In this document: positions 17,335-24,992 of the stretch, in pieces
Numbering within the stretch: the stretch's first letter is position 1
Layout: each line of letters opens with the position of its first letter
Notes under the pieces: model-generated
Databases searched by the model: none
Told to the model about the DNA's origin: nothing
Seen by the model: the letters and a program-made list of their open reading frames with translations, nothing else
Position numbers and translations under genes: made by a program
From: Streptomyces sp. 130
Lineage (GTDB): Bacteria; Actinomycetota; Actinomycetes; Streptomycetales; Streptomycetaceae
Assembly (NCBI RefSeq): GCF_007096885.1
Contig: NZ_VJNO01000013.1
Coordinates: 113,170-177,169, forward strand
Length of the DNA stretch: 64,000 nt
Reading direction: 5' to 3'

Positions 17335-18153
17335 TCACCAGATGGCCTCCACCCACTCGGGGTGGTCCACGAACGGGTTCCGGTTGTGCTGGTAGTCCTC
17401 GTATATGACGTCGTTGCGCCGCTTCTCGAAGGAGTCCGGCGGGTCCTGCTCGCTCCACGTCTTGAGCACGGAGAGCCGGCCGATGCGCGGTGCGGAGCCG
17501 TTGGACACGCTGTCGTTGGGTTCCAGGTCGGGGAAGGCGTCGTCGCCCTCGTAGCGCACGGCCATGTAGAGGATCATCCGGGCCACGTCGCCCTTGACGG
17601 CGTCGCGCGGTTCGAAGGAGTCGGAGTCCGTGTAGTTGCCCGGGGCGGCGCTCAGCTCCGTACCGCCGTTGTCGAAGTCCTTGTTGCCGCGCGTGGAGTT
17701 GACCTGGACGTCGGACGGGCGCAGGTGGTGGATGTCGGTGCCGGGGCCGGTGGCCGTGCCGAAGTCGCCGTGGGACTTGGCCCAGACGTGCTCGCGGTTC
17801 CACTGGCCGGGGTTGCCGCCGTTGTCGCTCTTGGGCTCGGAGCGCCCGGTGTACAGCTCGATGACGTTCGAGGGGTTGGCCGGGTCCTCGTCGGTGTCCT
17901 TCAGGGCGTCCCAGACCTGGCTGTAGGTGAGCTTGCTCTGGTCGCTGATGATCGTGTGCAGGGCGCTCTTCAGTGCGGCGCCGGTCTTGCCGGCCGCGTC
18001 CTCGTAGTAGGTGTCGTCCAGCGCGCCGAGCGCGGATGCGGCGGCGGGCGGTGGCGTCGGGGCGGGTGCGGCGGCTGCCGTGCCGGTGAGCACCGCGAGG
18101 GCGGCGAGCGCGGCGGGCAGCGCGCGGCGCGCGGGAAGGTGACGACGGGACAT
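17335..18153 (-). CDS. secreted endonuclease I (EndA) family nuclease
   Basis: A 272-residue protein. It begins with a basic segment (RRHLPARRALP), a hydrophobic core (AALAALAVLTGTAAAAP) and a likely signal-peptidase site near residue 30. The mature part is the His-Me-finger endonuclease I domain: NREHVWAKSHGDFG, DIHHLRPSDVQVNSTRGNKD and the C-terminal HNRNPFVDHPEWVEAIW. It should cut DNA (and perhaps RNA) outside the cell, with the His in the NREHVWAKSH/DIHHL motif as general base. Such nucleases recover phosphate or act in mycelial turnover. ATG 18153 is the first start in frame with the signal peptide; longer readings upstream are not supported. Confidence 0.93.
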   Translation of the reverse strand: MSRRHLPARRALPAALAALAVLTGTAAAAPAPTPPPAAASALGALDDTYYEDAAGKTGAALKSALHTIISDQSKLTYSQVWDALKDTDEDPANPSNVIELYTGRSEPKSDNGGNPGQWNREHVWAKSHGDFGTATGPGTDIHHLRPSDVQVNSTRGNKDFDNGGTELSAAPGNYTDSDSFEPRDAVKGDVARMILYMAVRYEGDDAFPDLEPNDSVSNGSAPRIGRLSVLKTWSEQDPPDSFEKRRNDVIYEDYQHNRNPFVDHPEWVEAIW

Positions 18154-18401
18154 GTGGGGTGTCCTCTCCGGGAATACGCACACCGCGGCGCCGTCGAGAG
18201 TGGGGGACGGCTCCGCGGTGGCCGTGTCCGCTATGTGTACGCGGGAGCGTCCCATGCGGACCGTCACGATGTGTGAACCCGGCGTAACTATCATGTGCAG
18301 GTCAAGTGAGGGCCCGGCGCCCGTTCCGGGACCCCGCCCCGCTCTCGGATGCGGGAGCACCGGAGGCGGGCGAGAATGACGGGAAGGACAAGGAGGGCGG
18401 C

Positions 18402-18602
18402 ATGAGCGACGAGTCCGATTCCGTATCCAGCACCCGGGGCCTGACTCCGGACGACCTCTTGCACACCGGCGCCAGCGACAACCCGTCCGCCGAGGACCTG
18501 GTGCTCGCGTCCGGGCGTGACCTGACCCCGGAGAACCTCGAGTGGGCGGAGCGCACCCTGGCCAGGGAGGGCCGGGCGGCCATCGACAAGCGACTGCCGT
18601 AG
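18402..18602 (+). CDS. small conserved hypothetical protein
   Basis: A 66-residue acidic protein with two copies of a short motif, GLTPDDLLHTGA and DLTPENLEWAERTL, and a C-terminal GRAAIDKRLP. The repeated L-T-P-[DE]-[DN]-L segments suggest a small helical repeat. AAGGAGGGC precedes the ATG. Homologous small proteins exist in other Streptomyces, as far as I recall, without known function. It lies between the divergent nuclease gene and rlmG, probably as its own unit. Confidence 0.7.
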   Translation: MSDESDSVSSTRGLTPDDLLHTGASDNPSAEDLVLASGRDLTPENLEWAERTLAREGRAAIDKRLP

Positions 18603-18686
18603 ACAGCGGTACGGCGCGGCGGCCACGGCCGTCGCGCCCTCGGCGGGTACGGGCGCCCGGCGCCGCTCGGTTAGCCTGAACGCACA

Positions 18687-19832
18687 ATGAACCGTTTGAC
18701 GACGTCAGAGGCCGACTACGACCTCGCCCGCTTCCCCGAGGACCCCCGCGACCCGTTCCGCGCCTGGGACGCGGCCGACGCCTATCTCCTCCAGCACCTC
18801 CACGACGAGGCGGTGGACATGTCGGGGAACGTCGTCGTGATCGGCGACCGCTGGGGCGCCCTGAGCACGGTCCTGGCCGAGCACCGCCCCGTACAGATCA
18901 GCGACTCCTACCTGGGGCAGCGGGCGACCGCCGCGAACCTGGAACGGAACGGACTGCCCGCCGGAGCGGTGCGCCTGCTGTCCCCGCGCGACACCCCGCC
19001 GGACCGCGTGGACGTGCTCCTCGTACGCGTACCGAAGAGCCTCGCGTTCCTGGAGGACCAGCTCCACCGGATCGCGCCCGCCGTGCACGCCGGCACGGTC
19101 ATCGTCGGCACCGGCATGGTCAAGGAGATCCACACCTCCACGCTCAGCCTGTTTGAGCGCGTCATCGGCCCGACCCGCACCTCTCTCGCGGTCCGCAAGG
19201 CCCGGCTCATCCACTGCACCCCGGACCCCGCCCTGCCCCGCACCCCCAGCCCCTGGCCGCTGCGCTACGAGCTGCCCCCGGACGCCGGCGCTGCGGCCGG
19301 GCGCACCGTCACCAACCACGCCGGGATCTTCTGCGCCGACCGGCTCGACATCGGCACCCGCTTCTTCCTCAAGCACCTGCCGGACCGCAGCGGCCCCGAC
19401 CGCGTCGTGGACCTGGGCTGCGGCAACGGTGTCCTCGGTCTCGCCGCCGCCCTCGCCAACCCCGACGCCATCCTCACCTTCGTCGACGAGTCCCACCAGG
19501 CCGTGGCGTCGGCCGAGGCGACCTTCCGCGACAACACGGGGCCGGACGCCCGGGCGCGCTTCGTCGTCGGGGACGCCCTGGCCGGGGCGGAGCCCGGGAG
19601 CGCGGACCTGGTCCTCAACAACCCGCCGTTCCACTCCCACCAGGCCACCACGGACGCGACCGCCCGCGGCATGTTCCGCGGGGCCCGGCGCGCCCTGCGC
19701 CCGGGCGGCGAGCTCTGGGTGGTCGCCAACCGCCACCTGGGCCACCACACCACCCTGCGCCGCGTCTTCGGCAACTGCGAGACGGTGGCCGGCGACCCGA
19801 AGTTCGTGGTGCTGCGCGCGGTCAGGCGCTGA
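18687..19832 (+). CDS. rlmG: 23S rRNA (guanine-N2) methyltransferase, RlmG/RsmC type
   Basis: A 381-residue class I SAM-dependent methyltransferase made of two related halves, as in RlmG and RsmC. The N-terminal half (1-200) is a degenerate MTase fold with VVVIGDRWGALS. The C-terminal half has the SAM motif VVDLGCGNGVLGLAAAL and the catalytic NNPPFH typical of N2-guanine methylation. RlmG modifies G1835 of 23S rRNA in E. coli; RsmC acts on G1207 of 16S rRNA. The N-terminal pattern favours RlmG, but the exact target is inferred. No Shine-Dalgarno sequence precedes the ATG; TAGCCT (18672-18677) nine bases upstream may be a -10 box with a very short leader. Confidence 0.85.
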   Translation: MNRLTTSEADYDLARFPEDPRDPFRAWDAADAYLLQHLHDEAVDMSGNVVVIGDRWGALSTVLAEHRPVQISDSYLGQRATAANLERNGLPAGAVRLLSPRDTPPDRVDVLLVRVPKSLAFLEDQLHRIAPAVHAGTVIVGTGMVKEIHTSTLSLFERVIGPTRTSLAVRKARLIHCTPDPALPRTPSPWPLRYELPPDAGAAAGRTVTNHAGIFCADRLDIGTRFFLKHLPDRSGPDRVVDLGCGNGVLGLAAALANPDAILTFVDESHQAVASAEATFRDNTGPDARARFVVGDALAGAEPGSADLVLNNPPFHSHQATTDATARGMFRGARRALRPGGELWVVANRHLGHHTTLRRVFGNCETVAGDPKFVVLRAVRR

Positions 19833-19939
19833 GCGCCGCCCGCCCCGGCGGCGGGGGTGCCCACCGGGCGCGTCCCCGGCCACACTGGGGGAGTCCGGCG
19901 AGCGGCGCCGGACCGCGCCCGAGCGGGAGGGACCCACAC

Positions 19940-20875
19940 ATGACGGAAGCCGACCCCGGGCTCTTCGGACCAGCGTCGGTCACCTGGCAGCTGCACGGCG
20001 ACCCGATGATGTGGATCGCCGGGGTGCGGGCCCTCTACCTCCAGGCGCTGCACCCCCTCGCCGTGCGCGGCGTGATGCAGAACTCCGACTTCCGCGAGGA
20101 CGCCTGGGGTCGGCTCATGCGCACGGCGGGCTTCGTCGGCACCATCACCTACGGCACCACCGAGGCCGCCGAGAAGGCGGGCGCCCGGGTCCGCAAGATC
20201 CACGCCCGCCTGAAGGTCACCGACCCGGCGACCGGCCGCACCCACGGCGTGGACGAGCCCGAGCTGCTGCTGTGGGTGCACTGCGCCGAAGCCGACTCCT
20301 ACCTCCAGGTCCTGCGCCGCTCCGGCTACCCCCTCACCGCCCGGCAGGCCGACCAGTACATCGCCGAGCACCGGCACAGCGCCCGGCTCGTCGGCCTCGA
20401 CCCCGACGACGTACCCGCGACGACCGCGGAGATGGCCGGCTACTTCGCCCGCACGCGGCCCCGGCTCGCCCGCACCCCGGAGGCGCTGGACGTCGACGGC
20501 TTCCTGCGCCGCCCGCCCGTGCCCCCGCTCCTCGTCCCCGTACGCGCCCTGTTGTGGCGACGGGTCGCCACCCTCGCGTACCAGTCGCTGCCGCCGTTCG
20601 CCCATGAGCTGTACGGCAGGCCCGCGCCGCCGCCCGCCGCCGTGGACCGCCGGCTGCGCGCCGCCGGGGCGCTGCTGCGGGCGGTCCCCGCCCGGCTGCG
20701 GTGGCGGCTTCCGCCCGGTCACATCATGAACGCGATGGCGCGACTCGGCCCCGGCAGCCGCCCCACCCCGTACACACTGAAGAGGCAGGCGGCCATACTG
20801 GACGGACCCGGGAGGGTGCGGCGACAGCGGGCTGAACGACGGGGGCGGCGACAAGGATGGCGGAAACCAGGCTGA
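19940..20875 (+). CDS. MpaB/DUF2236 family oxygenase
   Basis: A 311-residue protein of the DUF2236 group (ER-bound oxygenase MpaB, related to latex-clearing protein). These are b-type haem oxygenases or related proteins. Typical pieces are MWIAGVRALYLQALHPLAVR, GRLMRTAGFVGTITYGTTEA and ELLLWVHCAEADSYLQV. His residues in LQALHPLAV and LLLWVHCA are the likely haem ligand region. No signal peptide is present. GGGAGGGACCC precedes the ATG. Its last 19 bases overlap the start of the kinase gene, implying co-translation; the reason for that pairing is unknown. Confidence 0.85.
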   Translation: MTEADPGLFGPASVTWQLHGDPMMWIAGVRALYLQALHPLAVRGVMQNSDFREDAWGRLMRTAGFVGTITYGTTEAAEKAGARVRKIHARLKVTDPATGRTHGVDEPELLLWVHCAEADSYLQVLRRSGYPLTARQADQYIAEHRHSARLVGLDPDDVPATTAEMAGYFARTRPRLARTPEALDVDGFLRRPPVPPLLVPVRALLWRRVATLAYQSLPPFAHELYGRPAPPPAAVDRRLRAAGALLRAVPARLRWRLPPGHIMNAMARLGPGSRPTPYTLKRQAAILDGPGRVRRQRAERRGRRQGWRKPG

Positions 20876-22920
20876 TCCAGAGCCGCTACCGGCTGCTCGA
20901 CCTGATCGGTCGCGGCGGCATGGGCGAGGTCTGGCGCGCCCGCGACGAAGCGCTGGGCCGCCAGGTCGCCGTCAAATGCCTCAAGCCGATGAGTGCCCAG
21001 CACGACGAGGACTACACCCGCGTCGTCCGCGAACGCTTCCGCCGCGAGGCCCGGGTCGCCGCCGCCCTCCAGCACCGGGGCGTCACCGTCGTCCACGACT
21101 TCGGCGAGTACGAGGGCGTGCTCTACCTCGTGATGGAGCTGCTGGACGGCCGCAACCTCAGCCAGCTCCTGGCGGACAACGAGCAGCACCCGCTGCCCGT
21201 GGACGACATCGTGGACATCGCCGAGCAGGTCGCCGACGCGCTCGGCTACACCCACCAGCAGGGCATCGTCCACCGGGACCTCAAGCCCGCCAACATCATG
21301 CGGCTGTCCGACGGGACGGTGAAGATCTGCGACTTCGGCATCGCCCGGCCGGGCCACGGCATCCCGGTCACCTCCCGGCTCACCGGCGTCGGCATCGCCA
21401 TGGGCACCCCGCACTACATGTCGCCGGAGCAGATCAGCGGCGGCCAGGTCGACCACCGCAGCGACCTCTACTCGCTGGGCTGCGTGCTGTACGAGATCGC
21501 GACCGGAGCCCCGCCCTTCGACCTGGAGGACTCCTGGGGCATCCTCGTCGGCCACCGCGACACACAGCCCGAACCGCTGCGCTCCCGCCGCGCCGAACTC
21601 CCCGGGTTCTTCGACCGCGTCGTCCTCGACCTGCTCGCCAAGACCCCCGAGGAGCGCCCGGCCGACGCCCACGACCTGCGCCGCCGCATCGCCGTCGGCC
21701 GCACCGGCGAGCAGCCCTTCCCCGGCCCGGCCGGCAAGGCGCCGCCCGCCCACGCCACCCTCGCCGGCCGGACGCCCGCCCCCGCCTCGGCGCTGCCCGC
21801 CTGGGCGCACACGATGACCGGCGGCCACAAGGCGACGGGCACCGCCGGCCCCCTGGCGCCGCCCGACCACGCGGCGGGCCTCACCCTCATCTGGACCACC
21901 GCGACCGCCGGGCCCGGCACCCGGGCCGGCCGCGGGGCCCCGAGCCCCGGCCCGGCCCGCGGGGACCGGGCCGAGCACGCGCTGCGCGAGTTCGGCCGCA
22001 TCGCCGAGGACCGCGCCCGCGCCCTCGGCGCCGAACACGGCGAAACGCTCGCCGCCCGGCAGCAGATGGCCTACGCGCTGGGCCGCCTCGGCCGGCACAC
22101 CGAGGCCCACGAACTGCACGCCTCCGTCCTCGCGTCACGGGAGCGCGCGCTGGGCCCCGACCACCCCGACACCCTGCGCTGCCGGCACAACCTGTCCTTC
22201 AGCCTCAGCAGACTGGGGCGCCTGGAGGACGCGTACCGCACGGCCCGCGACGTGGCCGCCGCCCGCGCCCGGGTGCTGGGGCCCGACCACCCGGACACCC
22301 TGGTCACGCTCTACGAGGTCGGCTACACGCTGGGCCGGCTCGGCCGGTGGACGGAAGCCCTGCACACGTACCGCCGGGTCGCCGAGGCGCGGACCCGGCT
22401 GCTCGGTGCCGAGCACGCGGACACCCTCGCCACCCGCTACGAGGTCGGCATCAGCCTGGGCCGCCTCGGCCGCAGCGCCGACGCCCTGGAGCTGTACCGG
22501 GCGCTCGTCGCCGACCGCACCCGGGTCAACGGCCCCACCGACCCGGAGACCCTGCGGGCCCGCCACGGACTGGGCGTCAACCTCGGCCGGCTGGCCCGCT
22601 GGGACGAGGCGCTGGCCGAGGCGCGGGCGGTGTGCGCCGCCCGGGAGGGCGTCCTGGGCCCCGATCACCCCGACACCCTGGTCAGCCGCCGCGAGGTCGC
22701 CGTCGCCCTCGGCTGGCTGGGGCGCTGGACCGACGCGCTCACCCTCTACCGCCAGGTCGCCGACGCCCGGACCCGGCTGCTGGGCCCCGCCCACCCCGAC
22801 ACCCTCTCCGGCCGCGACGACGAGGCGCACTGCCTCGAACAGCTGGGCCGCGCCCGCGAGGCCGCCGACCTCTACCGCGAGGTGGCGGCGCTCCGGCAGC
22901 GCGGTCACGCCCCGCCCTGA
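20857..22920 (+). CDS. serine/threonine protein kinase with C-terminal TPR repeats
   Basis: The 687-residue kinase has its Hanks-type catalytic domain at about residues 10-280: GRGGMGEVWRA, the VAVKCLK lysine, HRDLKPANIM, DFGIARPG and GTPHYMSPEQ. A Pro/Ala/Gly linker (about 285-370) follows. The C-terminus then has about seven 42-residue repeats of the NPHP3/kinesin-light-chain type, each with a form of LGPDHPDTL followed by a helix like LGRLGRWTEAL. There is no transmembrane segment, so unlike PknB it is cytosolic. The repeats presumably choose partners or substrates. Its start at 20857 lies inside the MpaB-type gene. It ends at a strong hairpin. Confidence 0.93.
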   Translation: MAETRLIQSRYRLLDLIGRGGMGEVWRARDEALGRQVAVKCLKPMSAQHDEDYTRVVRERFRREARVAAALQHRGVTVVHDFGEYEGVLYLVMELLDGRNLSQLLADNEQHPLPVDDIVDIAEQVADALGYTHQQGIVHRDLKPANIMRLSDGTVKICDFGIARPGHGIPVTSRLTGVGIAMGTPHYMSPEQISGGQVDHRSDLYSLGCVLYEIATGAPPFDLEDSWGILVGHRDTQPEPLRSRRAELPGFFDRVVLDLLAKTPEERPADAHDLRRRIAVGRTGEQPFPGPAGKAPPAHATLAGRTPAPASALPAWAHTMTGGHKATGTAGPLAPPDHAAGLTLIWTTATAGPGTRAGRGAPSPGPARGDRAEHALREFGRIAEDRARALGAEHGETLAARQQMAYALGRLGRHTEAHELHASVLASRERALGPDHPDTLRCRHNLSFSLSRLGRLEDAYRTARDVAAARARVLGPDHPDTLVTLYEVGYTLGRLGRWTEALHTYRRVAEARTRLLGAEHADTLATRYEVGISLGRLGRSADALELYRALVADRTRVNGPTDPETLRARHGLGVNLGRLARWDEALAEARAVCAAREGVLGPDHPDTLVSRREVAVALGWLGRWTDALTLYRQVADARTRLLGPAHPDTLSGRDDEAHCLEQLGRAREAADLYREVAALRQRGHAPP
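22060..22860 (+). repeat. in-gene tandem TPR-coding repeats, about 126 bp period
   Basis: Within the kinase gene the DNA repeats at about 126 bp spacing, most clearly where it encodes the LGPDHPDTL motif (for example near 22150, 22276, 22660 and 22786). This reflects duplication of TPR units. The repeats have diverged between copies, so they are old and unlikely to be unstable. Confidence 0.7.
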
Positions 22921-22940
22921 CACGGGCCGGGAGCGCCGGA

Positions 22941-22972
22941 GCGGGGCGGGCGGCCGGGCCCGCCCGCCCCGC
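22941..22972. terminator. 13 bp perfect hairpin between converging genes
   Basis: GCGGGGCGGGCGG (22941-22953) and its complement (22960-22972) enclose a 6-base loop. It sits between the converging kinase and serine hydrolase genes. Confidence 0.8.
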
Positions 22973-22986
22973 GTTCCGGGGGGCGG

Positions 22987-24816
22987 TCAGCCGGCCGAGG
23001 CGGTCCAGCCCGTGGCCTCGATGCGCCGGGCGTCCGACGGCCGGCCCTCGTCGAAGACCGTACGGCCGCCGTCCTCGACCTTGATGGCGTCCACGTACAC
23101 GCCCCGGCCCACGTACAGCTTGTCCGTGGTGTAGCGCCACCTGAGCAGCACCCCGGCGCCGCGCACCGCGGCGAGGTCCGCGTCGAGGCGGTGCCAGACC
23201 CGGCCCGACCAGCCGGAGAGCGAACCTTCCGGGTGCCGCTCGGGGCGGGGGCGCCCGGCCTGCCCCGTGGCGGTGGTGGTGAACGGGACCGGCCGCCAGG
23301 TGGCGCCGGCGTCCGTCGAAGCCTCGAGATACAGGAAGTCCGACGCCGGTTCGGTGTCCCACCACACCGCGCAGCTCAGCCGGGCCCGCGAGGAGGAGAG
23401 CGGCAGGGCGGGCAGCGCCAGGGTGGCCGTGGACGCGCTCGCCATCCCGGAGAACCAGGCGGTACGCCCCCGGGCCGGCCGGACCGCGACCGCCCGGGCC
23501 ATCTGGTTGGCGGTGGCCACCCGGGGCGCGCTGCCGGACCGCCAGCTGCGCACGGGGTGCACCGAGTTGCCCAGCACGATCAGGAACGAGTCCGTGGTCG
23601 GGTCCAGCACCAGGCTGGTCCCGGTGAAGCCGGTGTGCCCGGCCGTCCGGGGCGTCGCCATGGCCCCCATGTACCAGTGCTGGTAGAGCTCGAAGCCCAG
23701 GCCGTGCGCGTCACCGGGGAACGCCGTGTTGAAGTCGGTGAACAGCAGGCCGACGGAGTCCGCCGAGAGGATGCGGGCCCGCCCGTAGACCCCGCCGTTC
23801 AGCAGGGTGCGCGCGAGGATCGCCAGGTCCCAGGCGCAGGAGAACACCCCGGCGTGCCCGGCGACCCCGTCCAGGCTGAACGCGTTCTCGTCGTGCACCT
23901 CGCCCCAGACCAGGCCGCGGTCGAGCCCGGACCAGGGGAGCCGGGCGTCCTCGGTCGCGGCGATCTTCGGCTTCCAGGAGGCGGGCGGGTTGTAACGGGT
24001 GCGCCGCATCCCGAGCGGACCGGTGATCCGGTCGCGCAGCAGCACGTCCAGGGTCTGCCCGGTCAGCTTCTCCAGGACCAGCTGGAGCGAGATCAGGTTG
24101 AGGTCGGAGTAGAGGTAGACCGTGCCCGGCGGGTTGGCCGGAACCTCCTTCCACAGCAGCTCCAGCTTCCCTTCCCTGGTCGGCGCGCTGTAGAGCGGAA
24201 TCCAGGCGGTGAACCCCGAGGTGTGGGTGAGCAGCTGACGGATCGTGATGTCCTGCTTGCCGCCGCCGGCGAACTTGGGCAGATAGGAGGCGACCGTCGC
24301 CTCCAGCTCCAGCGTGCCGCGCTCGATCTGCTGCACGGCCAGGATCGAGGTGAACAGCTTGGAGACCGACGCCAGGTCGAAGACCGTGTCCTCGGCCATC
24401 GCGATCTGCTGGTCCTCGGGGAACTCCACCCCGGTGTCGGTCGTCTCGTCGTACGCCGAATAACGCACCGCCTTGCCGATCGGGTGGTGCAGTGCCACCG
24501 TCCCGCCCCGGCCCGCGAGCAGCACCGCGCCCGCGTACCAGGGGTGCTTCGGCGAAGCGGCCAGATAGCGCTCCGCCTCGGTGACGAGCTGGTCGAGCGG
24601 TTCCGGCAGCAGCCCGGCCCGTTCGGCCGACCCGCGCCGCAGCGTCGGCTTCGCGCCCCTGTCCGCGTGCATCTGCGACGACCCCGCCCCCGGCTCCGTG
24701 GCGGACGCCGTGCCCGCGAACGGGATCGGCGCCAGGGCGAGTGCCCCGCCCAGGGCCAGCATCCCACCGCCGAGCCCCCGCCGGCTGATGCCCCCGGCCG
24801 CCGTGTCCTGCGTCAT
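22987..24816 (-). CDS. Tat-exported serine hydrolase (class C beta-lactamase fold) with C-terminal beta domain
   Basis: A 609-residue exported protein. The signal has a twin-arginine motif (ISRRGLGGGM) and a hydrophobic core ending near Ala-Ser-Ala. The hydrolase domain (about 60-440) shows the catalytic SxxK as FDLASVSKLFTSI, the tyrosine motif as YLYSDLN, and a third box in AGHTGFTG. The C-terminal 140 residues look like a beta-sandwich of the immune-inhibitor/MAM kind (FLYLEASTDAGATWRPV, LLRWRYTTDKLYVGRGVY). Bacillus YbbE-like members of this family sit in peptidoglycan-recycling operons. A palindrome upstream (24839-24851) supports a link to cell-wall sugar signals, but the substrate is not known. 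GGAAGGGG precedes ATG 24816. Confidence 0.88.
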   Translation of the reverse strand: MTQDTAAGGISRRGLGGGMLALGGALALAPIPFAGTASATEPGAGSSQMHADRGAKPTLRRGSAERAGLLPEPLDQLVTEAERYLAASPKHPWYAGAVLLAGRGGTVALHHPIGKAVRYSAYDETTDTGVEFPEDQQIAMAEDTVFDLASVSKLFTSILAVQQIERGTLELEATVASYLPKFAGGGKQDITIRQLLTHTSGFTAWIPLYSAPTREGKLELLWKEVPANPPGTVYLYSDLNLISLQLVLEKLTGQTLDVLLRDRITGPLGMRRTRYNPPASWKPKIAATEDARLPWSGLDRGLVWGEVHDENAFSLDGVAGHAGVFSCAWDLAILARTLLNGGVYGRARILSADSVGLLFTDFNTAFPGDAHGLGFELYQHWYMGAMATPRTAGHTGFTGTSLVLDPTTDSFLIVLGNSVHPVRSWRSGSAPRVATANQMARAVAVRPARGRTAWFSGMASASTATLALPALPLSSSRARLSCAVWWDTEPASDFLYLEASTDAGATWRPVPFTTTATGQAGRPRPERHPEGSLSGWSGRVWHRLDADLAAVRGAGVLLRWRYTTDKLYVGRGVYVDAIKVEDGGRTVFDEGRPSDARRIEATGWTASAG

Positions 24817-24838
24817 GCACAACCCCTTCCCGATGCCT

Positions 24839-24851
24839 GAAAGTAACTTTC
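24839..24851 (-). promoter_or_regulatory. perfect palindrome GAAAGT-A-ACTTTC at the serine hydrolase promoter
   Basis: A 13 bp perfect palindrome of AT-rich arms lies 23 bases upstream of the serine hydrolase start, where it would overlap the transcription start or -10 region. The GAAA...TTTC shape resembles sites of RpiR/SIS-domain regulators such as MurR that sense N-acetylmuramic acid phosphate. The assignment to that family is inference. Confidence 0.5.
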
Positions 24852-24938
24852 GAAATCTCTTCCGAGCGTGAAACTTCCTGCCGAGCAGAGAGTACTGTCA
24901 GGTTCCGCCGTGCCGTAGGGGTGGGAACGGTAAAGAAT

Positions 24939-24953
24939 CTGATGTCACGTCAG
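24939..24953. promoter_or_regulatory. near-palindrome CTGATGTCACGTCAG upstream of acyl-CoA synthetase
   Basis: Seven-base arms with one mismatch lie 40 bases before ATG 24993. It could be an operator for a TetR- or GntR-type regulator of the acyl-CoA synthetase, or part of a longer N-terminal coding region if translation begins at 24921. Confidence 0.25.
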
Positions 24954-24992
24954 GCCCTTGACCGCGGCGTCCCCGCCGCACAGGATCACGCC

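Noticed and set aside
18154..18401. PHO box (direct GTTCAC repeats) upstream of the secreted nuclease
   Set aside because: GTTACG and GTTCAC occur with 10-base rather than 11-base spacing and the units are too degenerate.
18154..18687. N-terminal extension of the endonuclease I reading frame to 18687
   Set aside because: The signal peptide begins at 18153 and the upstream stretch lies opposite the small gene at 18402.
20719..22119. 466-codon minus-strand frame opposite the kinase gene
   Set aside because: A shadow of the kinase, no ribosome site, repetitive Gly/Ala/Val composition.
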